NCBI RefSeq assembly: GCF_900156315.1
Contig: NZ_FTNI01000007.1
Span: forward strand, 199,839 to 263,838
Direction: 5' to 3'
Source of the DNA: Microbispora rosea
GTDB lineage: Bacteria; Actinomycetota; Actinomycetes; Streptosporangiales; Streptosporangiaceae
Length of the DNA stretch: 64,000 nt
Made by a program: the position numbers and the translations under genes. Shown piece by piece: positions 18,912 to 27,317 of the stretch. The notes beneath the pieces are model-generated. The model ran no database searches, was not told the origin of the DNA, and worked only from the letters and a program-made list of their open reading frames with translations. The first letter of the stretch is position 1. Every line of letters begins with the position of its first letter.

Positions 18912-20039
18912 GTGTTCAACGATCTTTCTCTTCTCGGTTGGCACGACGGGCTCGCTGAGCAGCTCCCCGACCTGCCCGGCGGCGCCGTTGCCGCCCGTGT
19001 GGCGCGGGTCGACCGGGGCGCCGCCGAGGTCATCGCCGCCGACGGAACCCATCAGGCGCGGTTCGGCGCCCGCGTACGCAGGGCCGCGGCGGCCGATCCG
19101 CTCGCGCTTCCGTGCGTGGGGGACTGGGTCGCGCTCGCCCGGCTCGACCTGTCCTCATCCCAGGGGGGCCGCTACGAACTGGCCGAGGTGCTGCCCCGCC
19201 GTACGGCCTTCGTCCGGGGCGGCGTGAGCCGCGACTCGCGCGGGGGGCTGTCGGGAGACGGCCAGGGCCAGGTGCTGGCCGCCAACGTCGACGTGGTCTT
19301 CGTGGCCGAGCCGTCCATGCACGCCACGGACTTCGCCGATCTCGGCAGGATCGAGCGCCTCGTGGCGCTCGCCTGGGAGAGCGGCGCCCGGCCGGTCGTG
19401 CTCGTCACCAAGGCCGACCTCTTCGGCGATCTGCCGAACCGGGGGCTGGACGATCTCCTCGCCGACGTCGCCGCGGCGGCGCCGGGCGTCGACGTCCATC
19501 CGGTCTGCTCGTTCACCGGCGACGGTGTGGACCTGGTGCGCGCCCACCTCGGTCCCTCGGGGACCGCGGTGGTCCTCGGCCCGTCGGGCGCGGGCAAGTC
19601 CACGCTCGTCAACGCCCTCGCCGGTGCGGAGGTCATGGAGACCCAGCAGGTCAGGGCCGCCGACGGGCGGGGCAGGCACACCACCGTCCACCGGCAGCTC
19701 ATCCCGCTGCCCGGCGGCGGGCTCGTCATCGACACGCCCGGCATCCGCAGGGTCGGGCTGTACGAGATGAGCGAGGGCGTCGGCCTGGTCTTCTCCGACA
19801 TCGAGGAGCTGGCCGAGGACTGCCGGTTCTCCGACTGCCGGCACCGGTCGGAGCCGGGCTGCGCGGTGCTGGCGGCCGTCGAGTCGGGCGAGCTGCCCGA
19901 GCGGCGGCTGGAGAGCTGGAACAGGCTCCAGCGCGAGGCCGCCTGGATGGCCCGCCGCACCGACGCCCGGCTGCGCGCCGAGGAGACCCGCAAGTGGAAG
20001 ACCATCCACAAGCAGATGCGGGGCATGAGCCGCCCGTAG
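18912..20039 (+). CDS. rsgA: Ribosome small-subunit-dependent GTPase A (circularly permuted)
   Basis: A 375-aa GTPase acting in late 30S maturation. The G motifs are in permuted order: G4 TKAD at 166-169 precedes the P-loop GPSGAGKST at 223-231, then DTPGIRR (G3, about 273-279). An N-terminal OB fold (about 20-100) and a C-terminal zinc knuckle (CRFSDCRHRSEPGC, about 299-312) complete the family layout. Starts at GTG 18912. It is followed after 39 bp by a phosphoribosyltransferase gene, probably co-transcribed. Confidence 0.95.
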   Translation: MFNDLSLLGWHDGLAEQLPDLPGGAVAARVARVDRGAAEVIAADGTHQARFGARVRRAAAADPLALPCVGDWVALARLDLSSSQGGRYELAEVLPRRTAFVRGGVSRDSRGGLSGDGQGQVLAANVDVVFVAEPSMHATDFADLGRIERLVALAWESGARPVVLVTKADLFGDLPNRGLDDLLADVAAAAPGVDVHPVCSFTGDGVDLVRAHLGPSGTAVVLGPSGAGKSTLVNALAGAEVMETQQVRAADGRGRHTTVHRQLIPLPGGGLVIDTPGIRRVGLYEMSEGVGLVFSDIEELAEDCRFSDCRHRSEPGCAVLAAVESGELPERRLESWNRLQREAAWMARRTDARLRAEETRKWKTIHKQMRGMSRP

Positions 20040-20078
20040 GTCCGGGTGGCTCCCGTCCCCGGCGGGTATGACCGGAAC

Positions 20079-20747
20079 GTGAAGACGATGCGGGTGCGGC
20101 TGCCGTACGCCGACCGCGCCGAGGCGGGTGCGCTCCTCGCCGAGATCCTGTGGGACATGGCCCCGCGGGATCCGGTGGTGCTCGCCCTGCCGCGCGGCGG
20201 CGTCGCGGTGGCCGCACCGGTCGCGGAGCGGCTGCGCGCCCCGCTCGACGTGCTGGTGACCCGGAAGATCGGGCACCCGGCCCGGCCCGAGCTCGGAGTG
20301 GGCGCGATCGCGGAGGGCGGGCGGCCCGTGTTCGACTCCGAGATGCTCGACCGGCTCGGACTGGAGCCGGAGGACGTGGCGGAGGTGGCCGGGCGGGAGC
20401 GGCGTGAGCTGGCCAGGCGGGTGCGGGTCTACCGGGGAGACCGGTCGCTGCCGGAGCTGCGCGGCCGTGACGTGATCGTGGTGGACGACGGCCTGGCGAC
20501 CGGGGGAACGGCGCGCGCGGCGCTGCGGGCCGTACGGACGATCCAGGCGGGGCGGGGACGGGTGACCCTGGCGGTGCCGGTCGCCGCTCCGGAGACGGTG
20601 GAGGCGATGCGGGGCGAGGCGGACGAGATCGTCGTGCCGGTCACGCCGGAGAACTTCCGCGCGGTGGGTCAGTGGTACCGGCGGTTCGACCAGCTCTCCG
20701 ATGACGACGTGCTGGGCCTGCTGGCCGGGGCGGGGCGGGACGGATGA
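20079..20747 (+). CDS. Phosphoribosyltransferase domain protein
   Basis: A 222-aa protein (GTG 20079; ATG 20088 also possible) of the type I PRTase fold. VIVVDDGLATGGTARAA (about 140-156) is the PRPP-binding loop. The N-terminal VVLALPRGGVAVAAPVAERL and VTRKIGHPARPELGVGAIAE match the actinobacterial 'phosphoribosyltransferase' family often fused to or paired with dienelactone-hydrolase domains, absent here. The base or acceptor is unknown. The longer start at 20046 is less likely. Confidence 0.85.
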   Translation: MKTMRVRLPYADRAEAGALLAEILWDMAPRDPVVLALPRGGVAVAAPVAERLRAPLDVLVTRKIGHPARPELGVGAIAEGGRPVFDSEMLDRLGLEPEDVAEVAGRERRELARRVRVYRGDRSLPELRGRDVIVVDDGLATGGTARAALRAVRTIQAGRGRVTLAVPVAAPETVEAMRGEADEIVVPVTPENFRAVGQWYRRFDQLSDDDVLGLLAGAGRDG

Positions 20748-20842
20748 CACCTGAAGGGCGCTCCGCGTGCGCCGTCGCCCGCATTCGGGGGACGGGACGC
20801 GAAGCGCCCAGCGGTGACGCGTGTCGGGGAAGGGGGAAACGC

Positions 20843-21157
20843 TCAGGCGACGGCGCTGATGCCGGCGCTGGCCGCGCGGCGCATACGACGGCGACGCTCC
20901 GACGCGCGCTCGTCCTCGTTGAGGCCGCCCCACGTGCCGTACTTCTCCGGGCGGGAGAGCGCGTAGTCGAGGCACTCAGCTCGCACAGGACACTGAGCGC
21001 AGATGGCCTTGGCCTTGCGCTCCCGGATGTCGCGCTCGGGCTGACGCTCACCGTCAGGACCGAAGAACAGCACCAGGTCCTCTCCCCGGCACGCGGCATC
21101 ATCCTGCCAACCCCAGCTGGGGCGCGGGCGGGCGAGCTGCCGACGTACCTGAGACAT
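20843..21157 (-). CDS. WhiB-family iron-sulfur transcriptional regulator
   Basis: A 104-aa Wbl protein. The four [4Fe-4S] cysteines are Cys23, Cys53, Cys56 and Cys62 (ACRGED, ICAQCPVRAECLDYAL), followed by the GTWGG turn at 74-78 and a basic C terminus (RASERRRRMRRAA) for DNA contact. Wbl proteins bind the housekeeping sigma factor and control development, redox response or resistance. It does not match WhiB, WblA, WblC or WblE signatures clearly, so I give no symbol. It lies alone; the upstream region 21158-21255 has two GGCACAA direct repeats on the minus strand. Confidence 0.93.
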   Translation of the reverse strand: MSQVRRQLARPRPSWGWQDDAACRGEDLVLFFGPDGERQPERDIRERKAKAICAQCPVRAECLDYALSRPEKYGTWGGLNEDERASERRRRMRRAASAGISAVA

Positions 21158-21255
21158 GAGAAACCACCTTTGGTGAGAGGTATTTCAGTGTTTGTGCCGC
21201 ATTGGACGCTTGTGGCGTCCCTTGTGCCAACGCCGGGATAGGCCGTGGTGTTCCC

Positions 21256-21272
21256 GGCTCCGGGGCGGAGCC
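21256..21272 (-). terminator. Short hairpin after the iron-regulated gene
   Basis: GGCTCCG and CGGAGCC with a 3-nt GGG loop, directly after the stop at 21274 of the minus-strand gene. No T-tract. Confidence 0.5.
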
Positions 21273-21273
21273 C

Positions 21274-22179
21274 TCAGGTCAATACCGGCGTGAGCTCGCT
21301 CAGCTCGGCCAACCTGTAGGTCGGGATTCCGTCGGCGCAGATCGATCCGCACGGTGCTGTGCACACCGTGGGCTCGACCACGACCCGAAACCGCGACGTC
21401 CCACGCCGCGTCGTGCAACGCACGACGCAGATCGTGGAGTCGTCAACCGACCGGGAGGATTCCACGGCCACCCCGCCGACCGAGATCTCGCCGGTGTGAG
21501 TCCGGACGAAGTGCTCGGCGGCCTGCAGTGGCTCAGGGATACCCGCGCGTCCCCGGAAACGGTCGAGGACGACCTCGCCGTGCCGGTACGCGTTTGCCGC
21601 CGCGATCGCAGCAGCCTGAGACATGCTGCCGTAGTAAAGCCCGTGTGGCAAGCATACGAGGTTGGCGGCGTATCGATCGCCGCCGACATGTGTGGTTTCC
21701 CACACTTCGCCGGGCAGGTTCTCGTCGAGGAACCGCGCCAGCGGGAGTCCGAGACGCGCACAGCACGCGTTGTGCCGTCCGTGCGTGCAGACCAGGTACA
21801 TCGGCTCGTTCACCAGTATGCAGGACTCCGGAACCACTCCGTGCACGAGAGCGCCCAGGTCAAGATCGTCGGGGCGCTCCACGAAGCCCTCGGCGAGCCA
21901 CGGATGGTCCACCGCGGACGCGGCGACGTAGACGTGCAGGGGGCCCGTGACGGCCTCGCGGCGGCCGGGGCGGCGGATCAGTTGCGGCCGGATGTCAAGA
22001 GCCCTGGCGCGGGAAATCAGCCGGTGGATCGCATCGGGCAGGCGGGACTCCTCCAGCTCCGCGGCCCAGGGCCCCGCGTGCTCGATGAGCAGCCAGAACC
22101 GGCCCTTCTTGGTCGCGCTCGCGAGGATCGGCGCCTCCCCCGTGTGGCAGGCGGCGGGGTGCTCGCACCCGTTGGCCAT
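21274..22179 (-). CDS. Sucrase/ferredoxin-like (thioredoxin-fold [2Fe-2S]) protein, iron-box controlled
   Basis: A 301-aa protein of the sucraseferredoxin-like family (Apd1-like). Central and C-terminal features are VCTHGRHNACCARLGLPLAR (about 131-150), HVGGDRYAANLVCLPHGLYYG (about 166-186) and a C-terminal TAPCGSICADG. The C-x-H...C-C and H-x-G-G-D-R-x pattern is that of proteins binding a thioredoxin-fold [2Fe-2S] cluster with Cys/His ligands. Starts at ATG 22179. An iron box lies 27 bp upstream, so it should be induced on iron limitation. A role in siderophore-iron reduction or iron homeostasis is inferred from this control; no siderophore genes are nearby. Confidence 0.85.
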   Translation of the reverse strand: MANGCEHPAACHTGEAPILASATKKGRFWLLIEHAGPWAAELEESRLPDAIHRLISRARALDIRPQLIRRPGRREAVTGPLHVYVAASAVDHPWLAEGFVERPDDLDLGALVHGVVPESCILVNEPMYLVCTHGRHNACCARLGLPLARFLDENLPGEVWETTHVGGDRYAANLVCLPHGLYYGSMSQAAAIAAANAYRHGEVVLDRFRGRAGIPEPLQAAEHFVRTHTGEISVGGVAVESSRSVDDSTICVVRCTTRRGTSRFRVVVEPTVCTAPCGSICADGIPTYRLAELSELTPVLT

Positions 22180-22205
22180 CCGGTCCCGTCCTTCTCTCGC
22201 GTTTC

Positions 22206-22224
22206 TTAGGTAAGACTAACCTTA
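22206..22224 (-). promoter_or_regulatory. DtxR/IdeR-type iron box
   Basis: TTAGGTAAGACTAACCTTA matches 16 of 19 positions of the DtxR/IdeR consensus TTAGGTTAGCCTAACCTAA and keeps the palindromic halves. It sits 27 bp before the start of the sucrase/ferredoxin-like gene, where repressor binding would block transcription when iron is sufficient. Confidence 0.85.
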
Positions 22225-22307
22225 ACCAATGACGCCGGGGGGTGTGGGAGTGGGTCCGTAAATCCACGTTAAATCCGTAAATATCCCGATGCTGTCGGTA
22301 TGTGCCA

Positions 22308-22420
22308 GGCAGCCGGGGAACGGACCCGGGCGGCGGAAAGGGGCCCGCGGGGCGGGAAGGGGGCCCGCGCAGCGGGGAACGGGACGCGCGCGGCGGGAAG
22401 GGGCCCATGATGGGGGCCGG
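22308..22420. repeat. Degenerate ~20-bp G-rich tandem repeat
   Basis: About five units of the type GCGGGGAAGGGGCCCGCG (CCGGGGAACGGACCCGGG, CGGCGGAAAGGGGCCCGCGG, GGCGGGAAGGGGGCCCGC, AGCGGGGAACGGGACGCG, CGGCGGGAAGGGGCCC) lie in the 273-bp gap between the iron-box gene and the glpD stop. G-runs may form quadruplex or hairpins. No gene is seen. Confidence 0.7.
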
Positions 22421-22452
22421 CACGCCCGCCCCCGTATGCAGGCGGGCGACGA

Positions 22453-23976
22453 TCAGGAGTAGGCCAGGGCGGCCTCGGCGGCGGGCAGGGCCGCCGCGCG
22501 GTCCTCGGCCACCAGTCCGATCCTGGTCCGCCGGTCCAGCAGGTCCGCGGCGTCCAGGGCGCCTTCGTGGCGCACGGCCCACACCAGTTCGGCCCGGGTG
22601 ATCCCCAGCGCCACCGGCTCGGCCAGGGCCGGGTCCTCGCGCATCAGGTCGCGCACCGCCCAGGCCTCCGAGCCGTACCTGCGGGCCAGCCGGCCCGGCG
22701 TGCCCGGCCGCACCGGTCCGGCGCCGACGAGGGGCAGCCGCGCCGTACGGCTCGCGCGCGCGTGCGGGCAGGCCGCGTCGACGGCGTCCTCGGCCATCCG
22801 CCGGTAGGTGGTGAGCTTCCCGCCCACGACCGTCACGACGCCGTCCGGCGAGCGCAGCACGGCGTGGCGGCGGGACAGGTCGGCGCTGCGTCCCCCCGCA
22901 GGGCCGGAGGCCGCGTCCGCCGCGCCGACGCGGCCGTCGACGAGGGGCCGCAGCCCGGCGAAGGCGCCGGCGACGTCGGCGCGCCGCAGCGGCCGGTCGA
23001 GCGCCGTCCCGACGACGTCGAGCAGGAACGCGACGTCGCTCTCGGGAGCCTCGGGGACGTCCGGGACCGGGCCGTCGAGCGGCTCGTCGGTCAGCCCGGC
23101 GTAGACCCGCCCGTCGGCCTGGGGGAGCACCAGCGCGAAGCGGGCGCGCTCACCGGGGATCGGCACGTGCAGCCCCGCGCGCAGCGCGCCGAGCGCCCCG
23201 GGGCGCAGGACGAGGTGCGTGCCCCGCGAGGGACGCAGCGCCACCGACGGCGTCAGCTCTCCGGCCCACACACCGGTCGCGTTGATCACCGCACGGGCCC
23301 GGATGTCGAACTCCTCGCCGGTCAGCTCGTCGCGCACCCGGGCGCCGTCCCCGCCGAGCGCCAGCGCCCGGCAGCGGGTCAGGATCCGCGCGCCGTGGGC
23401 GGCGGCTGTACGCGCCAGCGCGACGACCAGGCGGGCGTCGTCCACCACCCGCCCGTCCCACGACAGCAGCGCCCCGCGCAGGCCGTCCGCGCGCAGCGAC
23501 GGGGCGAGCGCGAGCGCCCGGCCGGCCGCGACCCGGGAGGGGCCGGGCAGCAGCCGCCGCGGCGTGCCCGAGGCGGCCCGCAGCGCGTCGCCCAGGCGAT
23601 AGCCGGCCATCAGGGCCGCGGCCTGGGTCCGGGGGACGTCCGGCGTCAGCGGCAGCAGGTACGGGTGGGCGGCGACCAGATGGGGCGCGATGAAGCGCAG
23701 CAGGGCGTCGCGCTCCACCGCGCTCTCCCAGGCCACGCCGACCTGCCCGCTGGCCAGGTAGCGCAGCCCGCCGTGGATCAGCTTGGAGCTCCACCGGGAG
23801 GTGCCGAACGCCAGGTCGTGGGCGTCCACGGCGGCGACCGACAGCCCGCGTGAGGCGGCGTCCAGCGCGACTCCGGCCCCCGTGGCCCCCAGACCGACCA
23901 CGAGGACGTCGACGACGTCCGTACGTGCCTCGTCGAGCTCCCACCGGCGCCTGGCCGCGTTCAGTGAGGAGTTCAT
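22453..23976 (-). CDS. glpD: Aerobic glycerol-3-phosphate dehydrogenase (FAD)
   Basis: A 507-aa membrane-peripheral flavoprotein oxidising glycerol-3-phosphate to DHAP and feeding electrons to the quinone pool. N-terminal Rossmann motif VLVVGLGATGAGVALDAASR (about 25-44, GxGxTG), then the family signature GTSRWSSKLIHGGLRYL (about 58-74). The middle domain carries ATGVWAGEL and the C-terminal helical DAO_C domain contains VVGGKLTTYRRMAEDAVD. Length is a little short of the usual 520-580 aa. It is divergent from the alkyl-DHAP-synthase-like gene across 57 bp. Confidence 0.92.
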   Translation of the reverse strand: MNSSLNAARRRWELDEARTDVVDVLVVGLGATGAGVALDAASRGLSVAAVDAHDLAFGTSRWSSKLIHGGLRYLASGQVGVAWESAVERDALLRFIAPHLVAAHPYLLPLTPDVPRTQAAALMAGYRLGDALRAASGTPRRLLPGPSRVAAGRALALAPSLRADGLRGALLSWDGRVVDDARLVVALARTAAAHGARILTRCRALALGGDGARVRDELTGEEFDIRARAVINATGVWAGELTPSVALRPSRGTHLVLRPGALGALRAGLHVPIPGERARFALVLPQADGRVYAGLTDEPLDGPVPDVPEAPESDVAFLLDVVGTALDRPLRRADVAGAFAGLRPLVDGRVGAADAASGPAGGRSADLSRRHAVLRSPDGVVTVVGGKLTTYRRMAEDAVDAACPHARASRTARLPLVGAGPVRPGTPGRLARRYGSEAWAVRDLMREDPALAEPVALGITRAELVWAVRHEGALDAADLLDRRTRIGLVAEDRAAALPAAEAALAYS

Positions 23977-24033
23977 TTCCCCTCCACTACTTGCGCATTA
24001 CTCTTTAGTAACCTACCTGGAGGCGTGACGGCT

Positions 24034-25647
24034 ATGGAATCCCCTCTCACCGCGGCGGAACCCATGCTCTGGTCGGGCTGGGGTGATCCCGCCAAGGCCG
24101 CCGAGCTGCCCGCGCCGGTGCGGGACCTGCTCGCGCAACTCCTCGGCGTCCGGGCGCCCGCCACACCGGCGGCGACGTTCGGCGAGGTGCGGCTGCCGCC
24201 GGTCGCGTTGCCGCCGCCCCTCCTGGCCGCGCTGGCCGCGATCGTGGGGGACGAGCATGTGCGGGCCGACGACGACGCCCGCATCCGCCACACCCGGGGC
24301 AAGTCCACCCCCGACCTGCTGCTCATGCGCGCGGGGGACGCCTCGGACGCGCCCGACGCCGTCGTGCTCCCCGGCTCGCACGACGAGGTGGCCGCCGTGC
24401 TCCGCCTGTGCGCGGAGCATCGGGTGGCCGTGGTGCCGTTCGGCGGGGGCACCTCGGTGGTCGGCGGCCTCGTGGCGGCCCGGTGTGGCTCCGAGGGGGG
24501 CTTCACCGGCGTCGTCGCGCTCGACCTGGCCAGGCTCAACCGGCTCGTCTCCGTCGATCCCGTGTCCATGATCGCCGAGCTGGAGCCGGGGCTGCGCGCG
24601 CCGCAGGCCGAGCAGCTCCTCACCGCGCACGGGCTGACGCTCGGGCACTTCCCCCAGTCGTACGAGTACGCGACGCTGGGCGGCTTCGCGGCGGCCAGGT
24701 CCAGCGGGCAGGCCTCGGCCGGGTACGGCAGGTTCGACGACATGGTCGCCGGCATGACCGTGGCGACGCCCCGGGGCACTCTGGAGATCGGCCGCGCGCC
24801 CAAGTCGGCCGCCGGGCCCGACCTGCGCCAGGTGTTCCTGGGCTCAGAGGGCGCCTTCGGGGTGATCACCTCGCTTCGGCTGCGCGTCCGGCGGGCCCCG
24901 GCCGTCAGGGCGTACGAGGGCTGGCGGTTCGCGGGCTTCGCCGAGGGCGCGGCCGCCATGCGGCGGCTCGCGCAGCAGGAGGCCCCGCCGCCCACGGTGC
25001 TGAGGCTGTCGGACGAGACCGAGACCATGGTGGGGCTGGCGAAACCCACCGACCTCGGCGCGGCGGGGCGCGACTCCGGCTGCCTGCTGGTGGCGGGCTT
25101 CGAGGGCTCCACCGGCGACGTGGCCTACCGGCGGGACCTGGCCGCCGCCGTGCTGGTGGAGGCGGGCGGCGTGCACCTCGGGCCCGAGCCGGGGGACGCG
25201 TGGGCGCAGGGCCGGTTCTCCGCCCCCTATCTGCGCGACTCCCTGCTGGCCGCGGGGGCGACGGTGGAGACCCTGGAGACCGCCTGCTTCTGGTCGAACC
25301 TGCCGCGCCTGTACGACGCCGTACGGCTGGCCCTGCTCGGCGCGCTCGGGTCCCCGCTGGTGATGTGCCACATCTCCCACGTCTACGCCACGGGGGCCTC
25401 GCTGTACTTCACGGTAGTGACCGCGCAGACCGGCGACCCGCTCGGGCAGTGGGCGGCCGCCAAGCGCGCGGCGAACGAGGCGATCGTGCAGGCGGGCGGC
25501 ACGATCTCGCACCACCACGGCGTCGGCCGCGACCATCGCGAGGCGTACGCCGCGGAGATCGGCGACCTGGGCGGCGAGATCCTGCGGGGCGTCAAGGAGC
25601 GGCTCGACCCCGCCGGGATCCTCAACCCGGGTGTGCTGATCCCGTGA
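24034..25647 (+). CDS. FAD-binding oxidase, alkyldihydroxyacetonephosphate synthase-like
   Basis: A 537-aa flavoprotein of the PCMH/VAO family. I chose ATG 24034 (GGAGG 10 nt upstream); GTG 24025 is in frame but too close to the GGAGG. The FAD domain has VVPFGGGTSVVGGL (about 136-149) and LGGFAAARSSGQASAGYGRF; the C-terminal region has GTISHHHGVGRDH, the His-rich signature of alkyl-DHAP synthases. In eukaryotes that enzyme makes ether lipids from acyl-DHAP; many actinobacterial homologues have unproven substrates. Divergence from glpD, whose product is DHAP, suggests glycerophosphate or lipid-backbone metabolism. Confidence 0.85.
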   Translation: MESPLTAAEPMLWSGWGDPAKAAELPAPVRDLLAQLLGVRAPATPAATFGEVRLPPVALPPPLLAALAAIVGDEHVRADDDARIRHTRGKSTPDLLLMRAGDASDAPDAVVLPGSHDEVAAVLRLCAEHRVAVVPFGGGTSVVGGLVAARCGSEGGFTGVVALDLARLNRLVSVDPVSMIAELEPGLRAPQAEQLLTAHGLTLGHFPQSYEYATLGGFAAARSSGQASAGYGRFDDMVAGMTVATPRGTLEIGRAPKSAAGPDLRQVFLGSEGAFGVITSLRLRVRRAPAVRAYEGWRFAGFAEGAAAMRRLAQQEAPPPTVLRLSDETETMVGLAKPTDLGAAGRDSGCLLVAGFEGSTGDVAYRRDLAAAVLVEAGGVHLGPEPGDAWAQGRFSAPYLRDSLLAAGATVETLETACFWSNLPRLYDAVRLALLGALGSPLVMCHISHVYATGASLYFTVVTAQTGDPLGQWAAAKRAANEAIVQAGGTISHHHGVGRDHREAYAAEIGDLGGEILRGVKERLDPAGILNPGVLIP

Positions 25648-25666
25648 AATTGCCAAGATTGTTCCC

Positions 25667-27166
25667 ATGGTCGATATGGGCGCGGCCGCCGCGCGGGGGA
25701 AGCAGGTCTCGTCACGGGTGTCGCAGGCCGGAGCGGGCTGGGACTGCGCGCAGATCGGCACGTTCGACGCGCTGAGACCCACCCGGAGCTCCTTCAGTTG
25801 GCTGAACCCCGCGACGCTGTGGCGCTCCCGAAACGAGGTGCTCGCCCAGCTGTTCGGCGACCCCTCGCCGCAGGTCCGCCGCCGCTGGGTGGCGGCCCAG
25901 CGCGACCGCGGCGTGGACGAGGACTTCCGCATCAGGCTCGATCTGGGGGAGGAGTTCTCGTTCCTGGTGCTCGGCGACACCGGCGAGGGCGACGCCTCGC
26001 AGTACGCGGTGGTGCCCGGGCTGCTCAAACTCGGCGCGGACACCGCGTTCGCCGTCATCGCCAGCGACGTGATCTACCCGACCGGCTCGGGCAACGAATA
26101 CGGCGACAAGTTCTTCCGGCCCTACAAGGACTACCCGGCCCCGATCTTCGCCGTGCCCGGCAACCACGACTGGTACGACGGGCTCGGCGGCTTCATGCGG
26201 GTCTTCTGCGACGCCCACTCCCTGTCCGCCGAACAGCGGGGGTTCCGGCTCTCGCCGGACGGGCTGCGCGGGCTGCTGTGGAAGAAGCCGGAGACGATCG
26301 ACGAGGACGCCCTCGCCCAGGCCAGGAAGATGCGGCCCAACCCGGGCCCGGCGCTGCCGGGGCCCTACTGGGTGATCGACACCGGCCGCCTGCTGCTCGT
26401 GGGCATCGACACCGGCATCAAGGGCACGCTCGACCGCGAGCAGGGCGACTGGCTGCGCCGGGTCTCCGCCGACCCCCGGCCCAAGATCCTGATCACCGGC
26501 AAGCCGATCTACGTCAACAACGCCTACCACCCGTGCGAGATCGAGGGCGGCGGCACGGTGGACGACGTGGTCCGCGACCCGGCGCACAACTACGTCGCGG
26601 CCATCGGCGGCGACGTGCACAACTACCAGCGCTACCCGGTCCGCGTGGACGGGCGGCTCATCCAGTACGTGGTGTCCGGGGGCGGCGGGGCCTTCATGCA
26701 CGCCACCCACACGATCCCCCGGGTGGACGTGGCGGGCGTGCACGAGGACGACTTCAAGTGCTATCCCCTGCGCGGCGACTCGCTGTCCTTCTACAGCCTG
26801 CTCTACAGCAGGAGGCTGCGCCTGCCCGGGCTGTACGTCACGCCGGAGGAGGGCCTGGCCCTGATGTCCCGGCGGATCGGCAACACCCCGCCCAGGCCCA
26901 CGCCCGGGGCGCCGATCGGCGCGCGGGTGAAGTGGGCGGCCCGGCTGCTCGGCGGCTGGCCGATGCCGTTCCGCCTGCCGGTGGGGCGGGTCTTCCACCG
27001 GTACATCTCCGAACTGTCCGACTGGGACACTCCGCCCTTCTTCAAGAGCTTCCTCCACCTGTCGGTCACCGGGGACACGGTCCGGCTGCGCTGCTTCGCC
27101 GCGACGGGCTGCCTCCCGCAGGAGGAGGAGCCGCCGCTGGAGGACGAGGTCGAGATACCGCTCTGA
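25667..27166 (+). CDS. Calcineurin-like metallophosphoesterase
   Basis: A 499-aa protein (ATG 25667, 19 bp after the previous gene). Metal-binding motifs are seen in order: VLGDTGEGD (about 100-108), IASDVIYPTG (about 131-140), VPGNHDWYDG (about 162-171), LITGKPIYVNN and IGGDVHNYQR (about 317-326). This is the calcineurin-type phosphoesterase layout, although the second motif has ASD where GD is usual. A C-terminal 150-residue region is of unknown fold. Substrate unknown; it may be co-transcribed with the flavoenzyme. Confidence 0.85.
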   Translation: MVDMGAAAARGKQVSSRVSQAGAGWDCAQIGTFDALRPTRSSFSWLNPATLWRSRNEVLAQLFGDPSPQVRRRWVAAQRDRGVDEDFRIRLDLGEEFSFLVLGDTGEGDASQYAVVPGLLKLGADTAFAVIASDVIYPTGSGNEYGDKFFRPYKDYPAPIFAVPGNHDWYDGLGGFMRVFCDAHSLSAEQRGFRLSPDGLRGLLWKKPETIDEDALAQARKMRPNPGPALPGPYWVIDTGRLLLVGIDTGIKGTLDREQGDWLRRVSADPRPKILITGKPIYVNNAYHPCEIEGGGTVDDVVRDPAHNYVAAIGGDVHNYQRYPVRVDGRLIQYVVSGGGGAFMHATHTIPRVDVAGVHEDDFKCYPLRGDSLSFYSLLYSRRLRLPGLYVTPEEGLALMSRRIGNTPPRPTPGAPIGARVKWAARLLGGWPMPFRLPVGRVFHRYISELSDWDTPPFFKSFLHLSVTGDTVRLRCFAATGCLPQEEEPPLEDEVEIPL

Positions 27167-27171
27167 CCGGT

Positions 27172-27297
27172 AGGCCCGGCCGGGAAACGACGGCCGGGAA
27201 ACGACGGTCGGAGAGGCATCGGCCGGGGAGACGTCGGTCGGAGAGACGCCGGCTGGGAAAACGTCGGCTGGAGACGTCGGCTGGGGAAATGTCGGCG
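27172..27297. repeat. Degenerate 13-16 bp tandem repeat
   Basis: Eight or nine units of the type CGGCYGGGAAACGt (CGGCCGGGAAACGA twice in a row, then CGGTCGGAGAGGCAT, CGGCCGGGGAGACGT, CGGTCGGAGAGACGC, CGGCTGGGAAAACGT, CGGCTGGAGACGT, CGGCTGGGGAAATGT) fill nearly the whole gap between the phosphoesterase and polymerase genes. The first two units are identical, which suggests recent duplication. Confidence 0.8.
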
Positions 27298-27317
27298 CCG
27301 CCTGGCACGCTGGTGGG

